Source: Clostridia bacterium (GTDB lineage: Bacteria > Bacillota > Clostridia > Oscillospirales > Acutalibacteraceae). Taken from it: DNA of 58,300 nucleotides. This document shows, in pieces, positions 7,547 through 16,731 of this stretch. The notes under the pieces are model-generated. The model was not told the origin of the DNA, searched no databases, and saw nothing but the letters and a program-made list of their open reading frames with translations. The stretch lies in NCBI GenBank assembly GCA_017452785.1, contig JAFTLT010000053.1, positions 1-58,300 on the forward strand. Reading direction: 5' to 3'. Numbering within the stretch: the stretch's first letter is position 1; every line of letters begins with the position of its first letter. The position numbers and the translations under genes were made by a program.

Positions 7547-8764
7547 TTATTTATCCCATTCCTTTGAGAGCATTGCTCTGACCTTGAGGGGAAGACCAAA
7601 GAGATTAATGAAGCCCTTTGAATCTGCCTGATCATAGCAGTCATCCTCATCGAAGGTTGCAATTTCTTCACTGTAAAGTGAATAGGGTGATGTCATACCT
7701 GCACCGATGATGTTGCCCTTATAGAGCTTGAGCTTAACTTCACCTGTAACAGTTTCCTGAGTCTTGTCAACGAAAGCTGAAAGAGCTTCACGGCAGGGTG
7801 TGAACCACTGACCGAAGTAAACAAGCTCTGAGAACTTAGTAGCAAGCTGCTGCTTTAAGTGCTGAGTGTCTCTGTCAAGAGTGATCTGCTCAAGCATTTC
7901 GTGAGCCTTGTAAAGGATTGTTCCGCCCGGTGTTTCATAAACGCCACGGCTCTTCATACCAACGAGACGGTTCTCAACCATGTCAATGATACCGATACCG
8001 TTTGCACCGCCGATTTCATTAAGAGCCTTAACCATTTCAACACCGCCGAGCTTTTTGCCGTTGAGTGATACGGGAACACCCTTCTCGAAGCCGAGAGTGA
8101 TATATGTGGGAACATCGGGAGCCTTTTCGGGTGTTACACCCATTTCAAGGATTTCGTCATACTTGGGCTCGTTTGCAGGATTTTCAAGGTCGAGGCCTTC
8201 GTGTGAAAGATGCCAGATGTTCTTATCCTTTGAGTAGTTTGTTTCTCTTGTAATTTTAAGAGGAATATTCTTTTTGATAGCGTATTCGATTTCGTCTTCA
8301 CGGCTCTTGAATTCCCATGTTCTCCAAGGAGCGATGATTTCCATTTCAGGAGCAAAAGCCTTGATAGCAAGTTCGAAACGTACCTGGTCATTACCCTTAC
8401 CTGTGCAGCCGTGGCAAATTGCATCTGCGCCCTCAGCCTTAGCAATTTCAACAATTCTCTTAGCAATGAGAGGACGTGCAAAAGCTGTGCCGAGAAGATA
8501 CATACCTTCGTAAACTGCGCCTGCCTTAAGTGTGGGGTAGATGTAATCTTCAACGAATTCCTTGTTGAGGTCTTCGATGTAAAGCTTGCTTGCGCCTGTC
8601 TTGAGAGCCTTTTCTTCAAGACCTTCAAGCTCTGAAGCCTGACCTACGTCACCTGAAACTGCAATAACCTCACAGCCTTCATAGTTTTCCTTAAGCCAAG
8701 GGATAATGATTGATGTGTCAAGTCCGCCTGAATAAGCAAGGACAATTTTCTTAATTTCTTTCAT
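7547..8764 (-). CDS. argG: Argininosuccinate synthase
   Basis: 405 residues from the ATG at 8764; an ATG five codons upstream (8779) is less likely because GGAG lies eight bases before the inner one. It joins citrulline and aspartate with ATP to give argininosuccinate. Seen: the PP-loop AYSGGLDTS (about 8-16), [27 protein letters not shown], and the end [13 protein letters not shown] typical of ArgG. The substrate-contact region [16 protein letters not shown] is intact. Regulation is likely by ArgR through two ARG-box-like sites at 8811-8867. With argH it makes arginine from citrulline; no other arg gene is in the window. Confidence 0.95.
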   Translation of the reverse strand: MKEIKKIVLAYSGGLDTSIIIPWLKENYEGCEVIAVSGDVGQASELEGLEEKALKTGASKLYIEDLNKEFVEDYIYPTLKAGAVYEGMYLLGTAFARPLIAKRIVEIAKAEGADAICHGCTGKGNDQVRFELAIKAFAPEMEIIAPWRTWEFKSREDEIEYAIKKNIPLKITRETNYSKDKNIWHLSHEGLDLENPANEPKYDEILEMGVTPEKAPDVPTYITLGFEKGVPVSLNGKKLGGVEMVKALNEIGGANGIGIIDMVENRLVGMKSRGVYETPGGTILYKAHEMLEQITLDRDTQHLKQQLATKFSELVYFGQWFTPCREALSAFVDKTQETVTGEVKLKLYKGNIIGAGMTSPYSLYSEEIATFDEDDCYDQADSKGFINLFGLPLKVRAMLSKEWDK

Positions 8765-8804
8765 TTTTACTATCTCCATTCATTTTTGTTTTAGACTATG
8801 CTAC

Positions 8805-8867
8805 ATTATACGCATTTTTATGCAAAAGTCAATAGGCAACTTTTAAGTTTATTGAATTTTTATGCAT
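8805..8867 (-). promoter_or_regulatory. argG promoter with two ARG-box-like operators
   Basis: Minus strand -35 TTGACT (plus 8827-8832), 16-base spacer, TATAAT (plus 8805-8810). The spacer is filled by TTTGCATAAAAATGCG (operator 1, core centred about 8817.5). A second site, ATGCATAAAAATTCAAT (plus 8851-8867, centre about 8859.5), lies 42 bp upstream, four helical turns. Both resemble the TGNATWWWWATNCA ARG box bound by ArgR/AhrC. Arginine repression is inferred. Confidence 0.75.
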
Positions 8868-8908
8868 AAAATGATGAATATCGCTGTATTATATGCAAAA
8901 TCACTAAT

Positions 8909-10312
8909 TTATGACTTAAAGAACTCATAGCAGGCTCTGTAAGTGCTGTAAACATCGGCCTTTGAAACTATTTCATAGGGAGCATGCATTGAGAGTACAG
9001 GTACACCAAGGTCAACAACGTCAACATTGAGGTTGGCAACATATTTTGCAACGGTTCCTCCGCCGCCTTCGTCAACTGCACCGAGTTCACCAATCTGCCA
9101 TGAAACATTTGCACTGTCAAGAATACGGCGAATCTTGCCCATAAATTCAGCACTCGCATCTGATGTGCCGCTTTTGCCTCTTGCACCTGTGTATTTTGTG
9201 ATTACACAGCCGTGGTTGAGAGTGCAGCAGTTATATTTGTCATGCACTGAGGGGAAGGTGGGATCAAAGCCTGCGTTAACGTCAGCTGAAAGACATTCAG
9301 ACATTGAAAGAACATCTCTGCCTTCAAGACCTTCCATTTTTGCAAGGTCATAGATGAAGTATTTCATAAATGCCGAGTTAAGACCAGTGTTGCCGTCTGA
9401 GCCGATTTCCTCTTTGTCAGCAAGAACTGAGATGAGAGTATGCTCCGGCTCTTCAACATTGAAAGCGGCAATTGCGGCAGGGTACGCACAGACTCTGTCG
9501 TCGTGGCCGTAAGCACCGATAAGGCTTCTGTCAAAGCCGATGTCACTCACTTCGAGGGCGGGTACTAATTCAAGCTCTGCTGAAATGAAGTCTTTCTCTG
9601 TCACACCGTATTTTTCATTGAGGATTTTGAGCACGTTGAGCTTGACAAGCTCACTGCCGCTGTCACTCTTAAAGGGTCTTGAACCGATAAGAATGTTGAG
9701 CTCCTCACCCTTTATGCCCTCAAGAAGAGGTCTCTTTGACTGCTCCTTATCAAGATGGGGCAGCAGATCAGTAATGACGAACTTGGGCTCGCCTTTCTTT
9801 TCACCGATATTTATTTTAACGCTTGTGCCGTCTTTTTTAATCATAACGCCGTGAAGTGAAAGAGGCATGGCAACCCATTGATATTTTTTAATTCCGCCGT
9901 AGTAGTGGGTCTTGAAGTAGGCAAGATCACTGTTTTCATAAAGGGGAGTGGGTTTAAGGTCGAGACGAGGTGAATCGATATGAGCTGCAACGATTTTTGC
10001 ACCCTCGCTTACGCCTTTTTTGCCCATAACTGCAAGTATAATGCTCTTGCCTCTATTGTTATAGTAAACCTTGTCACCTGCTTTATAGGCTTTTTTGCTG
10101 TCAAAGGGCAAAAAGCCTTTTGCTTCTGCCTTTTCAATCATATAGTCTACGCATTCTCTCTCTGTTTTTGCAGTGGCAAGAAAATCCTTATAGCCTTCGC
10201 AGAAATCATCTGCATTTTTAAGCTCTTCATCGCTCATCTGCACGCTGAAGTGCTTTTTTTCGAAGCAGAGCTCTTCTTTAAGAAGGTCTGCTGCACTTTT
10301 TTCATTTGACAT
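8909..10312 (-). CDS. M18 family aminopeptidase
   Basis: 467 residues, the usual length of the M18 (aspartyl aminopeptidase) family, which removes acidic or neutral N-terminal residues from peptides in the cytoplasm with two metal ions. Metal-site motifs are visible: AAHIDSPRLDLKP (His), GAYGHDDRVCAYPA (Asp), ADKEEIGSDGNTG (Glu pair), and near the C-terminus SMHAPYEIVSKADVYST (His). It is the last gene of the housekeeping run that begins at 13801, two bases after the lytic transglycosylase stop. The exact peptide preference cannot be read from the sequence. Confidence 0.9.
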   Translation of the reverse strand: MSNEKSAADLLKEELCFEKKHFSVQMSDEELKNADDFCEGYKDFLATAKTERECVDYMIEKAEAKGFLPFDSKKAYKAGDKVYYNNRGKSIILAVMGKKGVSEGAKIVAAHIDSPRLDLKPTPLYENSDLAYFKTHYYGGIKKYQWVAMPLSLHGVMIKKDGTSVKINIGEKKGEPKFVITDLLPHLDKEQSKRPLLEGIKGEELNILIGSRPFKSDSGSELVKLNVLKILNEKYGVTEKDFISAELELVPALEVSDIGFDRSLIGAYGHDDRVCAYPAAIAAFNVEEPEHTLISVLADKEEIGSDGNTGLNSAFMKYFIYDLAKMEGLEGRDVLSMSECLSADVNAGFDPTFPSVHDKYNCCTLNHGCVITKYTGARGKSGTSDASAEFMGKIRRILDSANVSWQIGELGAVDEGGGGTVAKYVANLNVDVVDLGVPVLSMHAPYEIVSKADVYSTYRACYEFFKS

Positions 10313-10314
10313 AT

Positions 10315-10875
10315 TTATGCATCCTTTCTGTCATATAATTTTTCATATATATTTTTGGTTTTTATAACATTTTTAACATATTTTGCCGTGGTGGGGAAAG
10401 GGATAGTATGAAGACTTTCACCGTCAGCGGAATATCTTTCATCTTTCAGCCACTTGTCCACATTGCCCGTTCCTGCATGATAGGCGGCAATTGCCACCTC
10501 TTCACTTTTATATTTTTCTGTCAGGTACCCGTATAAGTAGCAGCCGTATTTTATTGAAACCTCCGGCAACACAGCCTCGCTGTAATCTTTTTCTTCATCA
10601 AGCTTGCCGCTTATCCATGCGAAGGTGTCGGGCATAATCTGCATAAGTCCAGTTGCGCCCACATGAGACACTGCCTCAGGGTCAAAGCCGCTTTCACATT
10701 CAATAACGGCATAAATAAAGTAAGGTGAAAGATTATATTCTCTGCAATGTTCTTCGACAATATCTTTGTAGGTGCAGGGATATAATGTTTTAAGCACAGA
10801 CAAGGAGCCGAAGTAAAAAAGCGTAGCAGTGAGTGACAATATAAGAATGAGGGCGATAAATCTTTTTATTTTCAA
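10315..10875 (-). CDS. Membrane-anchored lytic transglycosylase (SLT domain)
   Basis: 186 residues. One N-terminal hydrophobic segment (about 5-24) anchors or exports the protein. The SLT domain has the catalytic Glu in ECESGFDP (E61) and the family motifs GATGLMQIMPDTF and AIAAYHAGTGNVDKWL. It cleaves peptidoglycan glycan strands outside the membrane. Its start overlaps the coaE stop by four bases, so translation is coupled. It is shorter than the E. coli soluble Slt and matches the small MltC/YjbJ-like group of Firmicutes. Confidence 0.9.
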   Translation of the reverse strand: MKIKRFIALILILSLTATLFYFGSLSVLKTLYPCTYKDIVEEHCREYNLSPYFIYAVIECESGFDPEAVSHVGATGLMQIMPDTFAWISGKLDEEKDYSEAVLPEVSIKYGCYLYGYLTEKYKSEEVAIAAYHAGTGNVDKWLKDERYSADGESLHTIPFPTTAKYVKNVIKTKNIYEKLYDRKDA

Positions 10876-11471
10876 CCTATCAGCTCCTCAAGTTCTTTAT
10901 ATCTGTTATCATCCTTATCATATGGAGGGTAGTTTCTTATTATTATATCAGCCTGACTGAAATAATATTCGTCATCCTTTTGTGCTTTTATTCTTGTTGT
11001 TGCCTGCTCATGAGTTATTCCGTCACGGCTGAGAATTCTTTCAAGGCGGATTTCTTCGGGAGCAGAAACCACAACAAATTTTTCGCAAAGCTCCTTGCAG
11101 TTGCTTTCAAGCAGTGCGGCTGCATCTATAACCGAAACAGTGTAACCTTCTTTTTTTGCCTTTTCAATTTCAGCTTCACATCTCTTTTTTATAGCAGGAT
11201 GTGTAATGCTGTTGAGAAGTGCAGTTTTCTGTGGTGAAGCAAAGGCTCGCTCAGCAAGACGCTTTCTTATGAGTTCGCCGTTTTCGTCGAGAATATCTTC
11301 GCCGAAAGAAGCCTGAAGCTGAGGAAGAGTATCGCTGCCTTTTTCGGTTATCTGCCTTGCAATAACATCACCGTCAATAATATAGCAGCCTTTTTCTTTC
11401 AGATAGAGGGCAACGGTGCTTTTGCCTGCACCTGTTTTGCCTGTGAGTCCTATTGTAAGCATATTTTTCAC
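10872..11471 (-). CDS. coaE: Dephospho-CoA kinase
   Basis: 199 residues, normal for CoaE. It phosphorylates the 3'-hydroxyl of dephospho-CoA, the last step of coenzyme A synthesis. The P-loop is GLTGKTGAGKST (8-19); IIDGDVIARQI and the DAAALLES/LSRDGITHEQA blocks follow. It is packed in the operon, one base after tsaC and overlapping the transglycosylase gene. Confidence 0.93.
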   Translation of the reverse strand: MKNMLTIGLTGKTGAGKSTVALYLKEKGCYIIDGDVIARQITEKGSDTLPQLQASFGEDILDENGELIRKRLAERAFASPQKTALLNSITHPAIKKRCEAEIEKAKKEGYTVSVIDAAALLESNCKELCEKFVVVSAPEEIRLERILSRDGITHEQATTRIKAQKDDEYYFSQADIIIRNYPPYDKDDNRYKELEELIG

Positions 11472-11472
11472 C

Positions 11473-12489
11473 TCAAAGCTCGATTATGTTGAAAGCTGCA
11501 GCACGCACAAGACGGTTGAATACTGCAAGACCTATGCCTTCCTTTTCGGGGAAACGGGCAAAAACTGTTTTTGCCTTTGCTTTATCAACCTGCCTGAGTG
11601 CATCAAAGATATGCTTTGCCTGAGATGAGGGATCATCTTTTTTGCCGTAGGTTATGCATTTTATGCTAAGATCGCTTACCTCTTCCTCGAAACAAAGAGC
11701 AACATCGTCAGAAGTTCCGTTTTCGTCTATATATTTTTTATATTGCTCAAAGCTGCTTTTGATAATAACAACCTCTGCATCGGGGGAGTAGTGCTTATAT
11801 TTCATACCCGGTGAGGCGGCAACAGCGCCGTCTGCAAGCTTGTTATAAACAGCATCGTCAATAACAATTTCGCCCAGAACCTCAGTGAGCATTTCAGGGG
11901 TTATTCCGCCGGGACGAAGAAGTCTCGGCACTTCATCTGCAAGAGAAATAACAGTTGACTCAATGCCTACACTGCATTCACCGCCGTCAACTATTGCATC
12001 CACTCTGCCGTCAAGGTCGGCTCTCACATGGCTTGCCGTGGTGGGACTGGGCTTGCCTGAGGTGTTTGCAGAGGGTGCCGCAAGAGGAAAGGAGCACGTA
12101 TCAATTATGGCTCTTGCAGTTTCGTCTGAGGGCATTCTGACTGCCACAGTGTCAAGCTTGCCGCAGATTTCCTTTGGTATTATATCGGATTTCGGCAGGA
12201 TAACAGTAAGAGGACCCGGCCAGTATTTTTCTGCCAATGCCATGGCACTTTCGGGTATAGACTTAACCAGCGGCGCCCACTGAGATATATCACTGATATG
12301 AACTATCAGCGGATTGTCAGAGGGCCTTCCCTTGGCATCAAATATCTTTTTAACGCAGTCACCCCTAAGGGCATTTCCTGCAAGACCGTAAACGGTTTCT
12401 GTGGGAATTGCAACTATGCCGCCGTTTCTGAGTATTTCGGCAGCTCTGGCAATATCCTGCTGATCATTGCTTAAATAAAGGGTTTTCAT
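11473..12489 (-). CDS. tsaC: L-threonylcarbamoyladenylate synthase (Sua5 type)
   Basis: 338 residues. It has the YrdC domain (about 1-200) with TETVYGLAGNA, KGRPSDNPLIVHI and the SANTSGKPSPTTASHV motif, plus a C-terminal Sua5 domain (about 210-338). It is therefore the long Sua5/YwlC form rather than short TsaC. It makes threonylcarbamoyl-AMP from Thr, bicarbonate and ATP for the t6A37 modification of ANN-decoding tRNAs. It sits nine bases after prfA, an arrangement common in Firmicutes. Confidence 0.93.
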   Translation of the reverse strand: MKTLYLSNDQQDIARAAEILRNGGIVAIPTETVYGLAGNALRGDCVKKIFDAKGRPSDNPLIVHISDISQWAPLVKSIPESAMALAEKYWPGPLTVILPKSDIIPKEICGKLDTVAVRMPSDETARAIIDTCSFPLAAPSANTSGKPSPTTASHVRADLDGRVDAIVDGGECSVGIESTVISLADEVPRLLRPGGITPEMLTEVLGEIVIDDAVYNKLADGAVAASPGMKYKHYSPDAEVVIIKSSFEQYKKYIDENGTSDDVALCFEEEVSDLSIKCITYGKKDDPSSQAKHIFDALRQVDKAKAKTVFARFPEKEGIGLAVFNRLVRAAAFNIIEL

Positions 12490-12497
12490 TTTATCAC

Positions 12498-13568
12498 TTA
12501 GCTTTCACTTTTGAGCTTTTCGGCAGTGTCATAGGTTATGAGTGCATCAATAACCTCATCAAGAGCGCCGTTTAAAAACTGCTCAAGTTTATATATAGTC
12601 AGACCTATTCTGTGGTCAGAAATTCTTCCTTGGGGGTAATTGTATGTTCTTATTCTTTCACTTCTGTCACCTGTGCCCACCTGAGATTTTCTCTCGTCGG
12701 CTATTGAGGACATCTGCTTCTCTCTTTCCGCCTCAAGAATTCTTGAACGGAGAATTTTCATAGCCTTATCCTTGTTTTTGTGCTGACTTCTTTCGTCCTG
12801 ACACTCAACAACGGTGCCTGTGGGCAAATGAGTAATTCTGATAGCTGATTCGGTTTTGTTGATATGCTGACCTCCTGCGCCGCTTGAACGGAAGGTGTCT
12901 ATCTGCAAATCCGTGGGATTTATTTCAACATCGACGTCCTGAGCTTCGGGCAGCACTGCAACGGTTGCCGTTGAGGTGTGAATTCTGCCCTGAGTTTCTG
13001 TTTCGGGCACTCTCTGCACACGGTGAACGCCGCTTTCAAACTTAAAGCGTGAATAAGCACCCTCACCGCTGACCATAAAGCTGACTTCCTTAAAGCCGCC
13101 AAGCTCTGTGGGATTTGAGGAAAGCACCTCTATTTTCCAGCGTCTTGCCTCAGCGTACATAGAATACATTCTGTAAAGCACGCCTGCAAAAAGTGCAGAT
13201 TCTTCTCCGCCTGCACCGCCACGGATTTCAACGATGACATTTTTATCGTCATTGGGGTCTTTAGGCAAAAGCAGAATTTTCAGTTCTTCATAAATTCTTG
13301 CTGTGTCTTCCTTTGCTTTTTCAAATTCCTCCTGCACCATTTCACGAAAGTCTTTGTCAAGCCCGCCCTCGTCAAGAAGGGATTTAGACTCCTTGAGTGT
13401 TTCCTCAGCTGCTTTGTATTCTCTGTATTTTTCAACTATAGGCTGAAGATTTTTATGCTCCTTTAAAAGGGCACTGTAATTGTCTAAGTCTGCTATAACA
13501 GCAGGGTCATAAAGCATTTCACTTACCCGTTCAAAGCGTTCTTCAACCAAAACTAATTTATTAAGCAT
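12498..13568 (-). CDS. prfA: Peptide chain release factor 1
   Basis: 356 residues from the ATG at 13568, chosen because AGGGAGA precedes it and because 356 is the typical RF1 length; an in-frame ATG seven codons upstream would place the ribosome binding site inside the gene. The GGQ peptidyl-hydrolysis motif is in [13 protein letters not shown] (about 230), and the stop-codon tripeptide is PET in [14 protein letters not shown], the PxT form that marks RF1. It terminates translation at UAA and UAG. Its Gln is normally methylated by PrmC, which is not in this window. Confidence 0.95.
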   Translation of the reverse strand: MLNKLVLVEERFERVSEMLYDPAVIADLDNYSALLKEHKNLQPIVEKYREYKAAEETLKESKSLLDEGGLDKDFREMVQEEFEKAKEDTARIYEELKILLLPKDPNDDKNVIVEIRGGAGGEESALFAGVLYRMYSMYAEARRWKIEVLSSNPTELGGFKEVSFMVSGEGAYSRFKFESGVHRVQRVPETETQGRIHTSTATVAVLPEAQDVDVEINPTDLQIDTFRSSGAGGQHINKTESAIRITHLPTGTVVECQDERSQHKNKDKAMKILRSRILEAEREKQMSSIADERKSQVGTGDRSERIRTYNYPQGRISDHRIGLTIYKLEQFLNGALDEVIDALITYDTAEKLKSES

Positions 13569-13609
13569 AATATTCTCCCTGTCGGTCAATTATTATTAAA
13601 GTGGCAGCC

Positions 13610-13801
13610 TTACAGCTGTTCACCGTCTCTGATAACTTTTTTTATGTTTTTTTCAGCTTTGAGTCTCGGAACCATAACAACATGACCGCATTTTTTACAT
13701 TCCAGCTTAAAGTCCATTCCCGAACGCAAAACAGAAAATTCGTTATTGCCGCAAGGGTGGTTTTTTTTCATCATTAATGTGTCACCGACTCTGATATCCA
13801 T
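13610..13801 (-). CDS. DUF951 family small protein
   Basis: 63 residues matching DUF951: DIRVGDTLMMKKNHPCGNNE followed by CKKCGHVVMVPRLKAEKNIKKV. Two Cys pairs (HPCG near residue 17 and CKKCG near 35-39) suggest a small zinc-ribbon-like fold, but the biochemical role is unknown. The gene is the first of the minus-strand operon with prfA and tsaC. Confidence 0.85.
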   Translation of the reverse strand: MDIRVGDTLMMKKNHPCGNNEFSVLRSGMDFKLECKKCGHVVMVPRLKAEKNIKKVIRDGEQL

Positions 13802-13838
13802 TATTTCACCTCAGAATGAAAGAGCATTTTATCAATAT

Positions 13839-13868
13839 ATTATAGCACATTACTCTTAGGAATATCAA
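13839..13868 (-). promoter_or_regulatory. Promoter of the DUF951-prfA-tsaC-coaE operon
   Basis: Minus strand TTGATA (plus 13863-13868), 18-base spacer, TATAAT (plus 13839-13844). It is the only strong promoter upstream of the six-gene run, so all six genes are probably cotranscribed. Confidence 0.6.
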
Positions 13869-13970
13869 CCTAAAAAGAACATAACTTAATAAAATCGCCG
13901 CTGAAAATATATTTCAAGGCAAAGAAGCATATAAATTTAATTGCAATTATAAACAGAAAGGGTTATAAAA

Positions 13971-14924
13971 ATGAAAAAGTATTATCCTGAAAACTACCTT
14001 ATCAACACTGTCGAGAATAAAAATATTCTCTCTTCAAGAGCCGCAATAAAAGAGGCTTACTACAGCGGCAGGGTACTGGAAGCAAGAGCAACGGTTTGCG
14101 ACAAGGACCACAATCTGCATGTGGATTTAGGCGTAATGAAGGGAATTATCCCAAGAGATGAGGGCGCAATCGGAATAGATGACGGCTCTGTACGTGACAT
14201 TGCCATAATATCAAGAGTGAATAAACCTGTTGTGTGCCGCATAATCGACTTTAAAACAGATGAAAAGGGCGAGGTATATGCAGTTCTCAGCCGAAAAAGT
14301 GTGCAGCAGGACTGTATGCGTGAATATATTTCCTGCCTTGTGCCCGGATGTGTGATTGATGCCACCGTTACTCATATGGAATCCTTCGGCGTTTTTGCAG
14401 ATATAGGTGCAGGCATTTCTGCACTCATGCCCATTGACAGCATTTCTGTTTCAAGAATTCCTCATCCCTCGGCAAGATTTTCTCCGGGACAAAAAATAAA
14501 AGCCGTTGTCAAGGCTATAGACGAAAGCGGCAGAATTACTCTCAGCTATAAAGAGCTTCTCGGCACTTGGGAAGAAAATGCCGCTGACTTTGCACCCGGT
14601 GAAACGGTACCCGGCATAGTGCGCTCCGTTGAGAGATACGGCATATTTGTGGAGCTGAGACCAAATCTTGCAGGTCTTGCCGAATATGTGCCGGGAGTAG
14701 TGCCCGGACAGCACGCAAGTGTATATATAAAAAATCTCATCCCCGAAAGAATGAAAATCAAGCTGATTATTGTGGATTCCTTTGATGCGGAATATCCCAA
14801 TGATGCAGTTAAATATTATAACGAAAGCGATTTTATAGATCACTGGGTTTATTCGCCTGAGAGCTGCAGCAAAAAGATTGAGACAGTTTTTTCGCCTTAT
14901 CAGTTGACGGAAGACGCAATTTAA
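13971..14924 (+). CDS. S1 RNA-binding domain protein
   Basis: 317 residues with about three S1-type beta-barrel repeats: near 33-110 (diverged, VCDKDHNLHVDLGVMKGIIPRDEG), 125-196 (GCVIDATVTHMESFGVFADIGAGISALMPIDS, the clearest) and 202-265 (GETVPGIVRSVERYGIFVELRPNLAGLAE). It should bind RNA. It is shorter than ribosomal protein S1 and resembles the S1-like proteins of Clostridia, so ribosomal or regulatory use is open. The ATG follows AAAGGG. It heads a plus-strand group with the two genes that follow. Confidence 0.82.
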   Translation: MKKYYPENYLINTVENKNILSSRAAIKEAYYSGRVLEARATVCDKDHNLHVDLGVMKGIIPRDEGAIGIDDGSVRDIAIISRVNKPVVCRIIDFKTDEKGEVYAVLSRKSVQQDCMREYISCLVPGCVIDATVTHMESFGVFADIGAGISALMPIDSISVSRIPHPSARFSPGQKIKAVVKAIDESGRITLSYKELLGTWEENAADFAPGETVPGIVRSVERYGIFVELRPNLAGLAEYVPGVVPGQHASVYIKNLIPERMKIKLIIVDSFDAEYPNDAVKYYNESDFIDHWVYSPESCSKKIETVFSPYQLTEDAI

Positions 14925-14967
14925 GGTACAATATAGGATAGTCAATTATTTACAGGAGGAAATTCAT

Positions 14968-15792
14968 ATGAAAATCAAGGAAACAATAAGAAAACGTAAC
15001 AACTCCCTTAAATTTGTTGCAACTAAAAAGGTTGCCGAGGCAGCAACTGCTGCGGCTGACCTTCTTTGTGCACCGCCCGATTTAAGCAAGTGTAAAAAAG
15101 TGCTTTTTGTTCAGCCTCATCCCGACGATAACGAAATCGCAGCAGGCGGCACAATGGCTTGGCTTCGCTCAATTGGTGTTGAGGTTTATGAGCTGACAGT
15201 AACAGATGACAGATATGCTGACCCCAAATATATAGGCAAAGAAAATAATGTGCAGACCACACGTCAGAAGGAAGCACTTGCTGCACAGCGTGCTCTTGAT
15301 GTTAAAAATGCAGGCTTCTTAGGCTTTGCGGATAAAAACGATAACTCCGTAAGAGAAATCTCTCTTAAGATTATGGAAGTTATCAGAAGAATTCAGCCCG
15401 ATTTCGTTATCACTGCAGACCCAAATCTTGCAACGGAATGCCACAGTGACCATATTAAGGTTGGCATGGCTGTTAAATATGCATGCATGGATGCAGAGTG
15501 CAACTTCTATCCCGAATTTATTGACGGCAAAGTCCGTGACGATGCATGGAAAGTTGGTGGTATTGGCTTCTATTACACCGATAAGCCCAACACAATCATT
15601 GACATCACAGAGTTTGAAGAACTTAAGATGAAATCCATCAAGTGCCACAAGTCACAGGCTGAAATCGGCTTGCTCGCTTCAGTTATGCTTCTCAATCAGG
15701 TTCACGCTGAGGGCACTCCCTTTAAGGCTGCAGAGCCACTGAGACTTCAGAGCGGACTGCATATGCATTGCTTCAATCTGCCTATCGAATAA
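14968..15792 (+). CDS. PIG-L/LmbE family deacetylase
   Basis: 274 residues. It has the zinc-binding motif HPDDNEIAAGG (about 51-61) and the distal HSDH (about 162-165), the two signatures of LmbE-type N-acetylglucosaminyl deacetylases. The substrate is probably an N-acetyl sugar or a sugar conjugate, but nothing in the neighbourhood names it. There is no signal peptide. The ATG follows AGGAGG. The N-terminal 40 residues are a basic extension (ETIRKRNNSLKFVATKKVAE) not needed for the fold. Confidence 0.85.
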   Translation: MKIKETIRKRNNSLKFVATKKVAEAATAAADLLCAPPDLSKCKKVLFVQPHPDDNEIAAGGTMAWLRSIGVEVYELTVTDDRYADPKYIGKENNVQTTRQKEALAAQRALDVKNAGFLGFADKNDNSVREISLKIMEVIRRIQPDFVITADPNLATECHSDHIKVGMAVKYACMDAECNFYPEFIDGKVRDDAWKVGGIGFYYTDKPNTIIDITEFEELKMKSIKCHKSQAEIGLLASVMLLNQVHAEGTPFKAAEPLRLQSGLHMHCFNLPIE

Positions 15793-15810
15793 TATAAAGA
15801 GGAAGTTAAA

Positions 15811-16296
15811 ATGATATCAATAGTGTATGTAACAAACACAGGCTCGTCTAAGGCCTATGCCCAAATGCTCAGCGAAAAAACAGGCTATGCTGCATATAGT
15901 CTCGCAGACAGCGGCAGTGTACCCGAAGAAAGCGAAGTTATCTTCATCGGCTGGGTCATGGCAGGCTCTTTGCAGGGCCTCAAGGAAGCCAGAGAAAGGT
16001 TTGGAAATCTCAAGGCTGTTATCGCCGTCGGCATGATGAAAAGCGAAAAGCAAGACAAAGACCTCAAGGAAAAGAACGGCATCACAGAGCCATTTTTCTC
16101 ACTTCCCGGTGCTTTTGATATGAAAAAGCTCACGGGCATGCACAAAATGATGATGGGCATGATGGTCAAAATGATGAAAAGTAAGCTCAAGGAAACTGAC
16201 GACCCAAAAGCAAAAGAGGTTGTCGAGAAGTTTGAAGAGGGCTTTGACATGATAGATGAAAAGCATCTCTCAGAAGTGCTTGAGTTTCTTGGATAA
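15811..16296 (+). CDS. Flavodoxin-like protein
   Basis: 161 residues. The N-terminal phosphate loop YVTNTGSSKAYAQML is the flavodoxin FMN-binding site, and FIGWVMAGSLQG corresponds to the flavodoxin_5 type core. A Met-rich basic helix (GMHKMMMGMMVKMMKSK, about 110-126) is unusual. It probably carries electrons or acts as a small flavoenzyme. It is 18 bases after the deacetylase gene and is the last gene of the group. Confidence 0.75.
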   Translation: MISIVYVTNTGSSKAYAQMLSEKTGYAAYSLADSGSVPEESEVIFIGWVMAGSLQGLKEARERFGNLKAVIAVGMMKSEKQDKDLKEKNGITEPFFSLPGAFDMKKLTGMHKMMMGMMVKMMKSKLKETDDPKAKEVVEKFEEGFDMIDEKHLSEVLEFLG

Positions 16297-16305
16297 AAAT
16301 ACTTT

Positions 16306-16336
16306 GCGGACGCAGGAAAGACCTGCGTCCGCTTTT
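16306..16336 (+). terminator. Terminator after the flavodoxin gene
   Basis: Perfect 11-bp stem GCGGACGCAGG (16306-16316) with CCTGCGTCCGC (16322-16332), loop AAAGA, then TTTT. Confidence 0.88.
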
Positions 16337-16357
16337 ATCTTTTGCCCGCCCCCAAAA

Positions 16358-16390
16358 AACAAAGCGGTAGGTTCGACCTGCCGCTTTGTT
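16358..16390 (-). terminator. Terminator of the XRE gene
   Basis: Fifteen-bp stem (16358-16372 with 16376-16390, one wobble) with a TCG loop. On the minus strand it is followed by TTTTTTGGGG. It overlaps the stop codon of the XRE gene by two bases. Confidence 0.8.
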
Positions 16391-16607
16391 ATGTTATAGG
16401 ATTTGAATTGTCTGTTCTTTCTAAAATGTAATCGGTTGTGGTGTTATATAAATCTGCAATGGCTATCAGCACATCAGATGGAATATCACGGTAACCTTTT
16501 TCGTAACGGTTGTATTGAGGCTGCTTCATTTTGAGATAGTCGGCAACCTGTTGTTGTGTCATATCGTTATCCTCTCGTAAATCCCGTATTCTTTTATAAT
16601 ATCCCAT
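16389..16607 (-). CDS. XRE family transcriptional regulator
   Basis: 72 residues, a minimal Cro/C1-type helix-turn-helix: RIRDLREDNDMTQQQVADYL then QPQYNRYEKGYRDIPSDVL. There is no second domain. It is divergent from the zinc-ribbon gene, and the shared intergenic region holds two copies of an 18-bp palindrome, so it probably regulates itself and that gene. The size and the neighbouring lysis genes suggest a phage-derived regulator. Confidence 0.88.
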   Translation of the reverse strand: MGYYKRIRDLREDNDMTQQQVADYLKMKQPQYNRYEKGYRDIPSDVLIAIADLYNTTTDYILERTDNSNPIT

Positions 16608-16629
16608 AAAATCACCACTAAAAGAAAAA

Positions 16630-16704
16630 TATAACCGATTGATTATATTGACATTCTACAATAATGGTGATAAAATAATTGTAATTTATAATCGTTTGGT
16701 TATA
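16630..16704 (+). promoter_or_regulatory. Promoter with two XRE-type operators
   Basis: TATAACCGATTGATTATA (16630-16647) and TATAATCGTTTGGTTATA (16687-16704) share the palindromic pattern ATAAYC-N4/5-GRTTAT. Between them is a plus-strand promoter, TTGACA (16648-16653), 17 bases, TAAAAT (16671-16676). Site 1 abuts the -35 and site 2 covers the start of transcription. The centres are 57 bp apart, so looping is possible. Confidence 0.8.
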
Positions 16705-16731
16705 AAAGCATTTATTAAGGGAGGAATTGCA

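Noticed and set aside
16389-16607. XRE protein as an antitoxin
   Set aside because: No small toxin-like frame is adjacent; the divergent gene is a 420-residue membrane protein.
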